Assembly (NCBI GenBank): GCA_030746435.1 | Contig: JASLMV010000006.1 | Coordinates: 1-64,000 of the forward strand | Length of the DNA: 64,000 nt | Reading direction: 5' to 3' | From: Gammaproteobacteria bacterium | GTDB taxonomy: Bacteria; Pseudomonadota; Gammaproteobacteria; Steroidobacterales; GCA-2729495 | Shown: positions 33,666 to 41,593 of the stretch, piece after piece | Position numbering within the stretch: the stretch's first letter is position 1 | Layout: each line of letters starts with the position of its first letter | Program-made: the position numbers and the translations under genes | Notes under the pieces: model-generated | The model's input: only the letters and a program-made list of their open reading frames with translations | Told to the model about the DNA's origin: nothing | Databases searched by the model: none

Positions 33666-34529
33666 ATGGCGGATTCTTTTGTTAACAGTCCCATGCGGGA
33701 CAACTGGTACCAGCGAAGTTCATTTTACGGTGCATCATTCGCGCTCATTACTACAGTAAGTGAGTCTGGTCAAACGAATATAGGTCCGTACCAGTTGAGT
33801 GCTCCCTTCGAAGTGATCGACCGCCGCTCGTGGATGGTTATCAGCCGCCCCACGTCGAATACCGCCACGAACGTGAAGCGTACGCTCAAGTGTGCGATGA
33901 ACTTTGTCGAATACGATGAAGAAAGTATCAAGACGGTGCTGGAGTTTGGCTATCCAGGGCAGACAACCGAAGAGAAGATGGAGTACAACACTTTTGAGCT
34001 TATCGACAGCCCGACACCCGGCCGTGAATCGAACGATATCTATCCAAAGATTATCAAGGATGCTTTCCAGGTATATGAGTGCACACTGGATGTGGAACGC
34101 ATAAATGAGAATCCAATATTGCGGGACTCGGCATCCGCGCACCTGTTGCTGAACATCGATAACATCCTTCTCAAAGAAAGCTGGGTGAAGATGCTGGACG
34201 GTAGTGGCGATAAGATGCCCAATATCCCGCTGACCTACGGGTTTCGTGGTGCAAGCACATTCTGGTTCGGCGACAGCAAGCCCGCATACAAGTTGCCGAT
34301 TCCCGAACGCGGACCGAAAGTCGAGGTTGTGATGTACGAAGCCAACCGCCTGGATGACGAGGTGCGGTTCACCCAGGAGGCATGCGAGCAACTGGTCGGA
34401 ATTCCACCGGCATTTATGGTTACCGTGCTGGAAGGCATAGTTAAAGTTGCCAAAGAGCGTGATGTTTTAGAAATCGACGAAGCCTTCGTTATCCAGGTCA
34501 ACAAGGAACGTGAAGAAGCAGGTTATTAG
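33666..34529 (+). CDS. Flavin reductase-like domain protein
   Basis: FMN-binding split-barrel protein of the flavin reductase-like family (PF01613 type). It begins MADSFVNSPMRDNWYQ and contains SFALITTVSESGQTNIGPYQLSAPFEVIDRRSWMVIS, the usual flavin-site layout (T/S-N-x-x-P-Y-x). I prefer ATG 33666, which follows GGAGGTTAGGACAG, over an upstream in-frame codon at 33609 that adds 19 residues. The protein is 287 residues, longer than simple reductases, with an extra C-terminal segment of about 70 residues. It may reduce flavin for a partner monooxygenase or act on a substrate itself. The UbiD gene begins 133 bases downstream in the same direction. Confidence 0.8.
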   Translation: MADSFVNSPMRDNWYQRSSFYGASFALITTVSESGQTNIGPYQLSAPFEVIDRRSWMVISRPTSNTATNVKRTLKCAMNFVEYDEESIKTVLEFGYPGQTTEEKMEYNTFELIDSPTPGRESNDIYPKIIKDAFQVYECTLDVERINENPILRDSASAHLLLNIDNILLKESWVKMLDGSGDKMPNIPLTYGFRGASTFWFGDSKPAYKLPIPERGPKVEVVMYEANRLDDEVRFTQEACEQLVGIPPAFMVTVLEGIVKVAKERDVLEIDEAFVIQVNKEREEAGY

Positions 34530-34662
34530 CTGCTGCCCGGGTACACCGGTGACCATGCACCACTCACTGAACATAGGCTGAATCCACCCTGGCCAAAACC
34601 GGTGCTTTGACCCGGACTTCTGCTAGGGTGGCAGAATCACAATAAGCGGGCTGCGCAGCCAG

Positions 34663-36321
34663 ATGGCCCATAACGACAAGAATTCAGAACGGACCAGTCC
34701 TTCGGACTACCTGACGCGGCGAGGGTTTCTCGCAACGAGTGGCGGGCTCGCGTCGCTGGGACTGGCAGCGCTTGCGCATCCCGGGACCCCTGTACGCGCC
34801 AAATCACCCGAAGCAGGGGTCGCAGGACCTCCGTTTAACAGCATACGTGACTGGGTCGCCGCGCTGGATGCGCACGGATTATTGCTGCGAATCCCGGAGG
34901 TCGATCAGGACGCTTATCACGCAACAGGTTTTTTTTACGAGATGACCGACCGGTTTACCTGGTGGGGTGCGCCGGCACTACTCTTCGACCGGGTAAAGAT
35001 CGAAGGTAAGTGGGTGGAAGGGCCGCTGCTCGCCAACCTGCAGGGCCATATGAGTGCAGATGCAATTATCTGGGGACTCGAAGTCACCGGTGATTACAAG
35101 GTCGATTTTCGGCATGCGCGCAACTATATGCGCAAGTTTTACAAGGATAATAGCCACCGCTGGCCCACGATTCCGCCATCGGTAATAGATAGTGAGGCCG
35201 CTGCATGCAAGCAGGTTGTGTTGCGCGGTAATGATATAGATTTGCGCCGCTTTCCATTTGTACAAACCAATCCAGGTGATGGTGGGCGCTACGTAAATTC
35301 CGGCTCGGTCGTAACCCAGGATGCAGGCGGGCGTATTAATCTCGGCACCTATCGATGCCAGATCAAGGGGCCGCGCAAAATCGCCCTGAACCCCGAAACC
35401 ACGCAGACGGGTTACCGGATGATTACCGAGGCGCGCGAACGGGGCGCTAAAAGCTATCCGGTTGCAGTAGTTGTGGGCCAGGATCCGCTGGTATTCATGA
35501 TCAGCAGTACCAAGTTATCCGGTTTCCCGCGCCCGGGAGCGAAGATCCTCGACGAGTTATCGCTGGCGGGTGGCTTGCGAGGCGAGCCGCTCGAGGTAGT
35601 GAAATGTGAAACGAATGACATGCTGGTGCCGGCTCATGCGGAAATGGTTATCGAGGGTGAAGTCCTGTTCGATGAACCGCTGGAGCCGGAGGGTCCGTTT
35701 GGGGAAATGTATGGTTATCTCGGTCCCCGTGACCCGGAAAAATTCTGGATGCATGTGACAGCGGTGACACACCGTGAAAAACCCTGGATTACGAACATGT
35801 TTACCGGGTTGGAGCGCGGCATGGTTGCTGCGCCCTTCTACACGCTGATCGAACATGAACTGCAAGAGAGGTTTCCCTATGTCACCGAGTATTACCAGCC
35901 AACCGATACGATGGGCATCACCTACCTCACGATAAAGAAAACGAAAGCGGGGCAGGGGTTGGAAGTAGGCAAGGCAGTTGCGCGGACCGATCCCATGGCC
36001 AAGATAACCGTAGTACTCGACGACGATGTCGACCTGTTAGATCAGCAGGCTATCCTTCGCGCCATAGTGGCGCGCTGGCAGCCGCATCCGGCGACGCACA
36101 TCGTCGAAGACGGCCGGGGCATCATCATTGATCCCAGCCAGCGCGCGCCCCGCAAGACCAGCAAGATTGCCATCGATGCCACCCGTCAGTTTCCGGAAGA
36201 AGGGGGCCCTGCAGTTTTTGCGGCCAACAGTCGCGACCTCCTGAACGAGCTTCAACCTGATGCGATTGACCAGGCTGCAGCACTGTACGGCAAGTTGCTG
36301 AGCAAGTGGGCCGAGGGTTAG
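34663..36321 (+). CDS. UbiD family decarboxylase with Tat signal
   Basis: Prenylated-FMN-dependent (de)carboxylase homologue acting on aromatic or unsaturated acids. The body shows UbiD features: RLPFVQTNPGDGGRYVNSG-like cofactor segment, ARERGAKSYPVAVVVGQDP, and the ExxPFGEMYGYLG motif, in which the catalytic glutamate lies (EPEGPFGEMYGY). Unusually the N-terminus has a twin-arginine signal: SDYLTRRGFLATSGGLASLGLAALAHPG, then an Ala-x-Ala-like region. Known UbiD enzymes are cytoplasmic, so export of a folded, prFMN-loaded enzyme is implied if the signal works. It has 552 residues against about 490 for a plain UbiD. No ubiX (prFMN synthase) is nearby. It follows the flavin reductase-like gene in the same direction. 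Confidence 0.87.
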   Translation: MAHNDKNSERTSPSDYLTRRGFLATSGGLASLGLAALAHPGTPVRAKSPEAGVAGPPFNSIRDWVAALDAHGLLLRIPEVDQDAYHATGFFYEMTDRFTWWGAPALLFDRVKIEGKWVEGPLLANLQGHMSADAIIWGLEVTGDYKVDFRHARNYMRKFYKDNSHRWPTIPPSVIDSEAAACKQVVLRGNDIDLRRFPFVQTNPGDGGRYVNSGSVVTQDAGGRINLGTYRCQIKGPRKIALNPETTQTGYRMITEARERGAKSYPVAVVVGQDPLVFMISSTKLSGFPRPGAKILDELSLAGGLRGEPLEVVKCETNDMLVPAHAEMVIEGEVLFDEPLEPEGPFGEMYGYLGPRDPEKFWMHVTAVTHREKPWITNMFTGLERGMVAAPFYTLIEHELQERFPYVTEYYQPTDTMGITYLTIKKTKAGQGLEVGKAVARTDPMAKITVVLDDDVDLLDQQAILRAIVARWQPHPATHIVEDGRGIIIDPSQRAPRKTSKIAIDATRQFPEEGGPAVFAANSRDLLNELQPDAIDQAAALYGKLLSKWAEG

Positions 36322-36453
36322 TGCCCGAACTGCGCTATACAGCAACGCCCCGATCCTGACACGCGTTATGTGAACAACAACCGGGGGCAGAAACGGCGTT
36401 TCCCGGTGTGCCAAAAGACTCCGGACCAATGCCGGGGGCGCGAAGCCGTTCCG

Positions 36454-36482
36454 TTGATACAACCTATTGATTCCGCTACCAT
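36454..36482 (+). promoter_or_regulatory. Sigma-70-like promoter before methyltransferase gene
   Basis: TTGATA and TACCAT hexamers with a 17-bp spacer, about 79 bases before the preferred ATG at 36561. This is the best -35/-10 pair seen in the window. Confidence 0.5.
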
Positions 36483-36560
36483 CACGGCCTGATTAGCGCT
36501 CCGCATGGCCCATCGCTGCTCGTGCTCATGGAGTAGCATTCTTAAAGTATGGAGAAAAAT

Positions 36561-37907
36561 ATGTCGGACGCGACAGAGCCGCAAGGTCGATCCGCACCTG
36601 CGGTCAACCAGAAAAGCTCCCTGCCGGCCAAGCTCGCCAAGAAAAGTATAGCTGCGATCGATGCCGTGTTTCCCGGTGCGGAGAAGCACCTGTTGCCGAT
36701 GTTCCGGTCCTACAAGCTGCGGCTCAGGAGGGCTCTCTGGTCGATGCGTACGGGTCAGGGCAAGGTCGATTCCGCCAGGGCGGGCAAGGCGCTGATTACT
36801 GTCGATCCACGTTCGATCGAGCATTGCTCGAACAAGGAGTTCTCCTACGGTTATTTCCAGGGCGCCATCATGGATGGGGACTGGGACCTGTCGACCAAGC
36901 GTTTTGAGGACCTCGATGTCTATAAAGCCTTTGAGGCAGTGTGCAAGAACAAGACCTCCGACTGGCCTGAGACCTCTTTTTACCAGCGAGCCATAAAACG
37001 GATTAATGAGGGCGGGAAGCCCTGGAAATGCGCGACCGAGGAAGAGTTTTACAAGCGTTGCGAATCCCTGGCGGAGCTTTACAACACGATAGAGCGCGAT
37101 GGCTACCAGCCGCACTCGGAACGTAGTGCCGACGTCGAAGCCAACGAGGACCGCCTGGACGAAATATCGGTAGCGATCGGGCGTACGGGTGAATTACTGT
37201 TTTCGGATGGCGCCCACCGGCTTGCTGTCGCGAAGCTCTTGGGAATAAAAGAAATTCCGGTAACTGTCCCGGTGCGGCACAAGGAATGGGACAAGTTTCG
37301 CGGCGAATTACTGGAACTGGCAAACCTGCAGAATAAGGGCCTTCTGTACCAGCCGTGCACCCATCCTGACCTGGTCGATATTCCGGCAACCCATTCATGC
37401 GACGACCGCTTCGATGCGATCAGGAAGCATCTGCCCGGTTCTTCCGGCGCGTTGCTGGATATAGGCTGCAACATGTCCTATTTCACCCACCGGTTCGAGG
37501 ATGAGGGCTTCGACTGTATCGCATCGGAGAATGCCGATATACATTTATACTTTATTAACAAGTTCAAAAAGGCAAATAACAAGAAATTTGAATTGCGCTC
37601 AGGCTCCGTACTGGAAGATGAAGTAATCATGAGCCGGGAGTACGAGGCCGTGCTCGCCCTGAATATTTTTCATCACTTCCTCAAGACCGAGAAACTTTTT
37701 ATCCAGCTGACGAATTTTCTGGATAACCTGAAAACCAGATATATTTTTCTCGAAACACATCTGCATGAAGAGATCCAGATGGAAGAAGCGTACAAGAAGT
37801 TCACGCCGGAGGAACTCTGCCAGTTTGTGGCCGACCACACCGGCCTGGGCGGGTATACGCTAATTCATACGGCAGACGACGGACGGCCCCTGTACGTACT
37901 GAAGTAG
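36561..37907 (+). CDS. ParB-like domain/SAM-dependent methyltransferase fusion
   Basis: Two-part protein of 448 residues. The middle (about 150-250) has a ParB/Srx-like segment: ERSADVEANEDRLDEISVAIGRTGELLFSDGAHRLAVAKLLGIKEIPV, the type that in ParB-like nucleases binds nucleotide. From about 285 a class I methyltransferase begins with the SAM-binding motif LLDIGCNMSYFTHRF. The N-terminal 60 residues are basic and of no known fold. ATG 36561 is preferred because GGAGA lies six bases upstream; ATG 36549 lacks one. Such fusions occur beside glycan genes and may modify nucleotide sugars or small metabolites. It stands alone. Target unknown. Confidence 0.75.
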   Translation: MSDATEPQGRSAPAVNQKSSLPAKLAKKSIAAIDAVFPGAEKHLLPMFRSYKLRLRRALWSMRTGQGKVDSARAGKALITVDPRSIEHCSNKEFSYGYFQGAIMDGDWDLSTKRFEDLDVYKAFEAVCKNKTSDWPETSFYQRAIKRINEGGKPWKCATEEEFYKRCESLAELYNTIERDGYQPHSERSADVEANEDRLDEISVAIGRTGELLFSDGAHRLAVAKLLGIKEIPVTVPVRHKEWDKFRGELLELANLQNKGLLYQPCTHPDLVDIPATHSCDDRFDAIRKHLPGSSGALLDIGCNMSYFTHRFEDEGFDCIASENADIHLYFINKFKKANNKKFELRSGSVLEDEVIMSREYEAVLALNIFHHFLKTEKLFIQLTNFLDNLKTRYIFLETHLHEEIQMEEAYKKFTPEELCQFVADHTGLGGYTLIHTADDGRPLYVLK

Positions 37908-37947
37908 AATCCTGAGTATCTGTCCGTAGCCACTTGAACGGACACTG

Positions 37948-38811
37948 CTATCCAAGTTCGAGACCGGTGATGCAGGCCTGTTCGTTGGCCGTACCGTATA
38001 GTCCACGCTCATCCTGTACCGGTGTCGCAAGCGATACCTCAGGATCGTGGGTAAAGAACAGGCGGATATTGCGGTCTATCAATTCGCGTAGGAACTGTTC
38101 TTTTTCATCAATGAGTTTCTCGGGGTAGCGGTCGAAGCCCATCGTTACCGGCAGGTGTACCCATACTCGCCCGGGCATCAGGTCCGAGCAGAATGCGACC
38201 CCGCCGTCGCCGCCGACGATAGCGATCATAAGCCCCGGCGTGTGGCCGTCGCTGTACCAGAAGCGCACGCTGTCGCCCAAAGCAACGGCTGTATCGCCGG
38301 CCACAAGCTCAAGGCGGCCGCTGTCCTCCAGCAGGGGCTGCAGTTCGGGGATAAAGGACGCGCGGTCCCGTGGATGTGGGTTGCAGGCCCTCTCCCAGGC
38401 CAGCTCGCCTACTATGTAGGTGGCGTGCGGAAAGCGGAGCGACATTTCCAGGCCTTCCTGCCAGTCGGAGAGCAGACCGCCCGCATGATCGAAGTGCAGG
38501 TGGCTGAGCACGACTGCGTCGATGTCGTTTTCAGACAGTCCGTGCTCCTCGAGCGAATCGATGATCCGGTTACGGTCGCCTTCGATACCAAAGCGTACGC
38601 GTAGCTTGGGCTCGAAGAATGCACCTGTACCGGTCTCGAACAAGACGTTCTTGCCGCCCAGATCTTTGATGAGCAAACCGCGGCAACTCAGGCGGATAAG
38701 ACTCGCTTCGTCGGGCTTTACCCACTTCTTCCAGAGCGCGCGCGGCACGTTGCCGAACATCGCGCCGGCATCGATATTCTGGTAGTTGCCTTCGACGGAA
38801 AAAAGCTGCAT
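37948..38811 (-). CDS. MBL-fold metallohydrolase
   Basis: Metallo-beta-lactamase-fold hydrolase binding two metals. The motif HLHFDHAGG supplies the first metal ligands; further ligands are in YSDGHTPG (His) and FTHDPEVSLA near the C-terminus, a set seen in the lactonase/glyoxalase-like and sulfur-metabolism branches. It has 287 residues, no signal peptide. It is the third gene of a minus-strand unit, 29 bases after the DoxX gene. The substrate (lactone, thioester or persulfide) is not predictable. Confidence 0.88.
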   Translation of the reverse strand: MQLFSVEGNYQNIDAGAMFGNVPRALWKKWVKPDEASLIRLSCRGLLIKDLGGKNVLFETGTGAFFEPKLRVRFGIEGDRNRIIDSLEEHGLSENDIDAVVLSHLHFDHAGGLLSDWQEGLEMSLRFPHATYIVGELAWERACNPHPRDRASFIPELQPLLEDSGRLELVAGDTAVALGDSVRFWYSDGHTPGLMIAIVGGDGGVAFCSDLMPGRVWVHLPVTMGFDRYPEKLIDEKEQFLRELIDRNIRLFFTHDPEVSLATPVQDERGLYGTANEQACITGLELG

Positions 38812-38840
38812 TTAGTCTGCCTTCGAAGTCCTGGCGAGCC

Positions 38841-39359
38841 TTATCGGAACCAGCGCGAACCCGGGTAGCGCTTCACCAGCATACGGTCCAGCCCGAGCCA
38901 CTGTCCCGAGGGCCAGGCAAGGAAAATTGCATTCAGGATAAAGAAAGGGATAAGCGATGCATCGTAGTAACCGCCAATAGCGAAATTAACAAGTATGAAA
39001 AAACTTATGCCGGCGGCCCAGCGGGTCGTGCAGCCCAGTAACAAGCCGAGGGCCGAGTAAAGTTCTCCAAATGTTACGAAGTAGGCTACGGGTATGTAGA
39101 GTGGTATCGCGAATAACTGCAGGTACATAACTGCGAAACTGTCGGGCGGCATTTCGGTCAGCCGGTCGAGGAATACTTCCCTGAGCATGTCTGTATTCAG
39201 CCAGCCGGTGTTGAGTTTGTTGATCCCGGCCGCAAGCCAGAAAATGGCGAACAGGGTGCGCAACAGCAGGTGCATAATGATGCCCGTAAACCGTATCGGG
39301 TTCTGGCGAATCCACTGCCAGGACCAAATACTCACTAAAGCACTTGCCGCCTGCATCAT
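38841..39359 (-). CDS. DoxX family membrane protein
   Basis: Small integral membrane protein of the DoxX/TQO-subunit family, linked in some organisms to thiol/sulfur redox balance and quinones. Four spans in 172 residues, with LFAIFWLAAGINKLNTGWL near the N-terminus and YLQLFAIPLYIPVAYFVTFGELYSALGLLLG typical of DoxX. The start is at the ATGATG pair (39357-39359 is first), overlapping the upstream gene's stop by four bases (ATGA), so the two are translationally coupled. A longer frame upstream has no merit because it runs back through the upstream gene. Confidence 0.85.
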   Translation of the reverse strand: MMQAASALVSIWSWQWIRQNPIRFTGIIMHLLLRTLFAIFWLAAGINKLNTGWLNTDMLREVFLDRLTEMPPDSFAVMYLQLFAIPLYIPVAYFVTFGELYSALGLLLGCTTRWAAGISFFILVNFAIGGYYDASLIPFFILNAIFLAWPSGQWLGLDRMLVKRYPGSRWFR

Positions 39360-39919
39360 GAGGTGTCGCCCGCCGGTTGATGACGGTTGATAATTTCCAG
39401 CGATTCCCAAAGTGGCATACGCTGGCAATAGCCTGTCGGTGTGCTTGCCGTGCTGTCGAGCCAGGCCCTCTCTACCCTGTCTATCGTATACCTGCCGATT
39501 TCGATGATCGCAGGCTCCAATGCGATATGTGCTTCGAGCGCTTCCGGCCCTGACCATAGTCCACCGGTGATTTCGTATACGTTGACGGGGCGGGTGTGAC
39601 CGGATTGTGCGAGCGAGTTCGAGTCAAAGTTTCTGACAAACCATTCCCAGATCGTAGCAACCTGCGACCAGAAGGTGCGGGTTTGCAAATGATAAATCGT
39701 GAAATCGCCGGCTTCCGGTACGCGCTCGTATTGCTTAGCCTGTACTCCGGTTTCGCATAGAACGATCGCTTCACACATCGTGCATATTTCACCGAAGCGT
39801 CCCACAAGGAAGTAGTCGGCGTAGGCGGGGTTGTTGACCTGGCTGATGACCGGGATCGGTGTGCAGCCCAGGATAAGCAGCAAGCAAACTGCAAGCCTGT
39901 GATTAAAATATTTGCTCAT
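39356..39919 (-). CDS. Secreted hypothetical protein with CxxC cluster
   Basis: I do not recognise this family. With ATG 39919 it begins MSKYFNHRLAVCLLLILGCTPIPVISQ, a signal peptide (the Cys in ILGCTP could also be a lipobox, not a perfect one). The mature protein has a cysteine group GEICTMCEAIVLC near its start and a further Cys in TGYCQRMPLW near the end, so it may bind a metal or take part in thiol redox chemistry. It has 187 residues. An upstream in-frame ATG at 39991 would add 24 residues with no signal-like character. It is the first gene of the unit with DoxX and the MBL-fold hydrolase. Confidence 0.65.
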   Translation of the reverse strand: MSKYFNHRLAVCLLLILGCTPIPVISQVNNPAYADYFLVGRFGEICTMCEAIVLCETGVQAKQYERVPEAGDFTIYHLQTRTFWSQVATIWEWFVRNFDSNSLAQSGHTRPVNVYEITGGLWSGPEALEAHIALEPAIIEIGRYTIDRVERAWLDSTASTPTGYCQRMPLWESLEIINRHQPAGDTS

Positions 39920-40135
39920 TCGTTGGGTATCGGCCACTGCCCGAAAAGCTTTTGATTGGGCTATAGTGCCGGATTGAAAGCAGCGCTTCATCCCCGCGAC
40001 CGGCCATTTCGTTCCACTTGCCGGTCAGACCGTGTTTTTGGGCGCTGAAACGTCCGGAATCGCCCTATTATTGCTGCCCCCGGCGCGGCCAGCATCGCAT
40101 CGGAAGTCAAAAAAAACTAAAAACAGGGAATACCA

Positions 40136-40972
40136 ATGGCTGAGCAGAGTACTGTAAAAACTATCCACGAGTTTCTCGAGGACAACCCGAACGTAGATGT
40201 TTCCAAACAGTGGGAGCGTTGCTGGAACATACACGGCAAAATAGCTGACCGAATCCTGGGTTACTTCAGCGATGCCCAACTGCATCCTATTTCCGAGGGC
40301 GCCGACTACTACACATCCCCCGACGGCCAGATGGAAGGAGCCTTTTTCGGCTACACAGGCGGTGGTATTGACTGGTTCGTGCGCTCGTGGCTGGGCAACC
40401 GCAAAGCCAGCATTATCGACATGAATATCAACGTTACGCTGGGGCAGGAAACCAGGGTGCCTAACCTGATGATTATCTTTGGTACCGTACCAAACTTGCT
40501 GTTTTACGCGGATTACGTGGCGCGAGCTGATGTGAAGGTCAGCGAAGATTACGTCAGGAAGTATTACGAGGGTGAGGCTAACCAGGACTATCTCGAATTT
40601 CGCTCTAATACAGATTTCGTCTGGTCCGCAAGCCATGGCCCGGCTATACGCGGGATGCAGTCACCGGTGTGCTCGAGTTACATCACCGAGCTAAGCGACG
40701 AGCATATTGATGTGTGCGAGGCTTACCTCGAGAAATTTGTCGACCGCTGGTTCCGCTGGCTGGACGAGGCTGAAGAAGTACCGCTCGACGAGCGGGATAC
40801 TCTGCAGAACTATGATTTCACCTATCGTGAATACACAAACCGTTCCGATCCCATGAATGTGCTGGCGGAGAGAGTATTTACCCCGGAGAAAGCCAAATTT
40901 ATGTTGGACCGTCGTGCCGGAATCGTGCAGATGGATGCCGATCGCGGCAAGTGGCGTAAATCAGCTGCATAA
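40136..40972 (+). CDS. RCC reductase-like protein (ferredoxin-dependent bilin reductase fold)
   Basis: Resembles red chlorophyll catabolite reductase of plants, of the ferredoxin-dependent bilin reductase superfamily. Points of likeness from memory of the plant protein: IDWFVRSWLGN near residue 80, VPNLMIIFGTV, the YADYVARADVKVSEDYVRKYY block near residue 120-140 (plant: a similar D-Y-L-x-x-Y-Y block), and AIRGMQSPVCSSY followed by a helical C-terminus rich in Arg and Glu. It has 278 residues, close to the mature plant enzyme. No signal peptide is present, so it is cytoplasmic. It stands alone with its own terminator; no haem oxygenase or ferredoxin gene is adjacent. A tetrapyrrole or bilin substrate is inference. 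Confidence 0.55.
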   Translation: MAEQSTVKTIHEFLEDNPNVDVSKQWERCWNIHGKIADRILGYFSDAQLHPISEGADYYTSPDGQMEGAFFGYTGGGIDWFVRSWLGNRKASIIDMNINVTLGQETRVPNLMIIFGTVPNLLFYADYVARADVKVSEDYVRKYYEGEANQDYLEFRSNTDFVWSASHGPAIRGMQSPVCSSYITELSDEHIDVCEAYLEKFVDRWFRWLDEAEEVPLDERDTLQNYDFTYREYTNRSDPMNVLAERVFTPEKAKFMLDRRAGIVQMDADRGKWRKSAA

Positions 40973-41017
40973 AAACCTAAGCAGCTAGAAATCCCAGTCA
41001 TAAAGCCCAATCGTAAA

Positions 41018-41040
41018 AAGGGCCGGCATTGCCGGCCCTT
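41018..41040 (-). terminator. Bidirectional terminator between convergent genes
   Basis: Perfect 10-bp stem (AAGGGCCGGC with GCCGGCCCTT) with an ATT loop. On the minus strand it is followed by TTTTT, so it terminates the small secreted-protein gene well; on the plus strand the T-run is short (CTTATC) but it probably also ends the RCCR-like transcript. Confidence 0.8.
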
Positions 41041-41061
41041 ATCGTGCTCGCCCCGCTGCTA

Positions 41062-41412
41062 TTAAAGCTGCGAGACCCGGGAGGCCGGGGCGACTTCAAT
41101 CGCACTGACAAGCGTCTCTTCGTTGAAGCGATTGGCGATGCACTCGGTGGTCGCGATTTCAGTAGTAATGTCACCAGCTACAGCCTGGGTTTCGATCACG
41201 AAGGTGTACCGGGAACGGTCCTTGCGGATGTCTGTAACCAGGTGGCGCAGCCTGCGCTCTATGCCGGCCCCGAGCATGGTGTCGATCTCTGCGACGCAGC
41301 GATCCAGTTCGTTGCTGTAGTTGCTCCGCGAAATCAGATCATTGGCCAGGGCCGCGGGGGCCGTTGAAGCGATAAGTATCAGGGCGCCTGTGATGGTAAT
41401 AAGCTTGTTCAT
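41062..41412 (-). CDS. Small secreted hypothetical protein, 116 aa
   Basis: Unrecognised exported protein. It begins MNKLITITGALILIASTAPAALANDL, a clear Sec signal peptide with an Ala-x-Ala cleavage site, leaving a mature protein of about 92 residues with two cysteines (DRCVAEID, TTECIANRF) that could form a disulfide. The start at ATG 41412 is preferred; the frame continues upstream but only into the opposite gene. It lies divergently from the winged-helix/hydrolase fusion with 181 bases between their starts. Confidence 0.7.
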   Translation of the reverse strand: MNKLITITGALILIASTAPAALANDLISRSNYSNELDRCVAEIDTMLGAGIERRLRHLVTDIRKDRSRYTFVIETQAVAGDITTEIATTECIANRFNEETLVSAIEVAPASRVSQL

Positions 41413-41593
41413 GACGTACTCCCGTTTTCTGAATAGCCTGTCTGTCAGGCCGATGGCCACAGACTGCCGCCTCCGCGTTAGCCTTTCTTGACCGTATCCG
41501 AACGAAACTCTGACCTTTTTGTGACCATGCCCGGAAGCTTGTCGCATAAGGTCTGCGGCAAGATAGGGCGCGTCGCGGTATCCTTCAGGCTCT

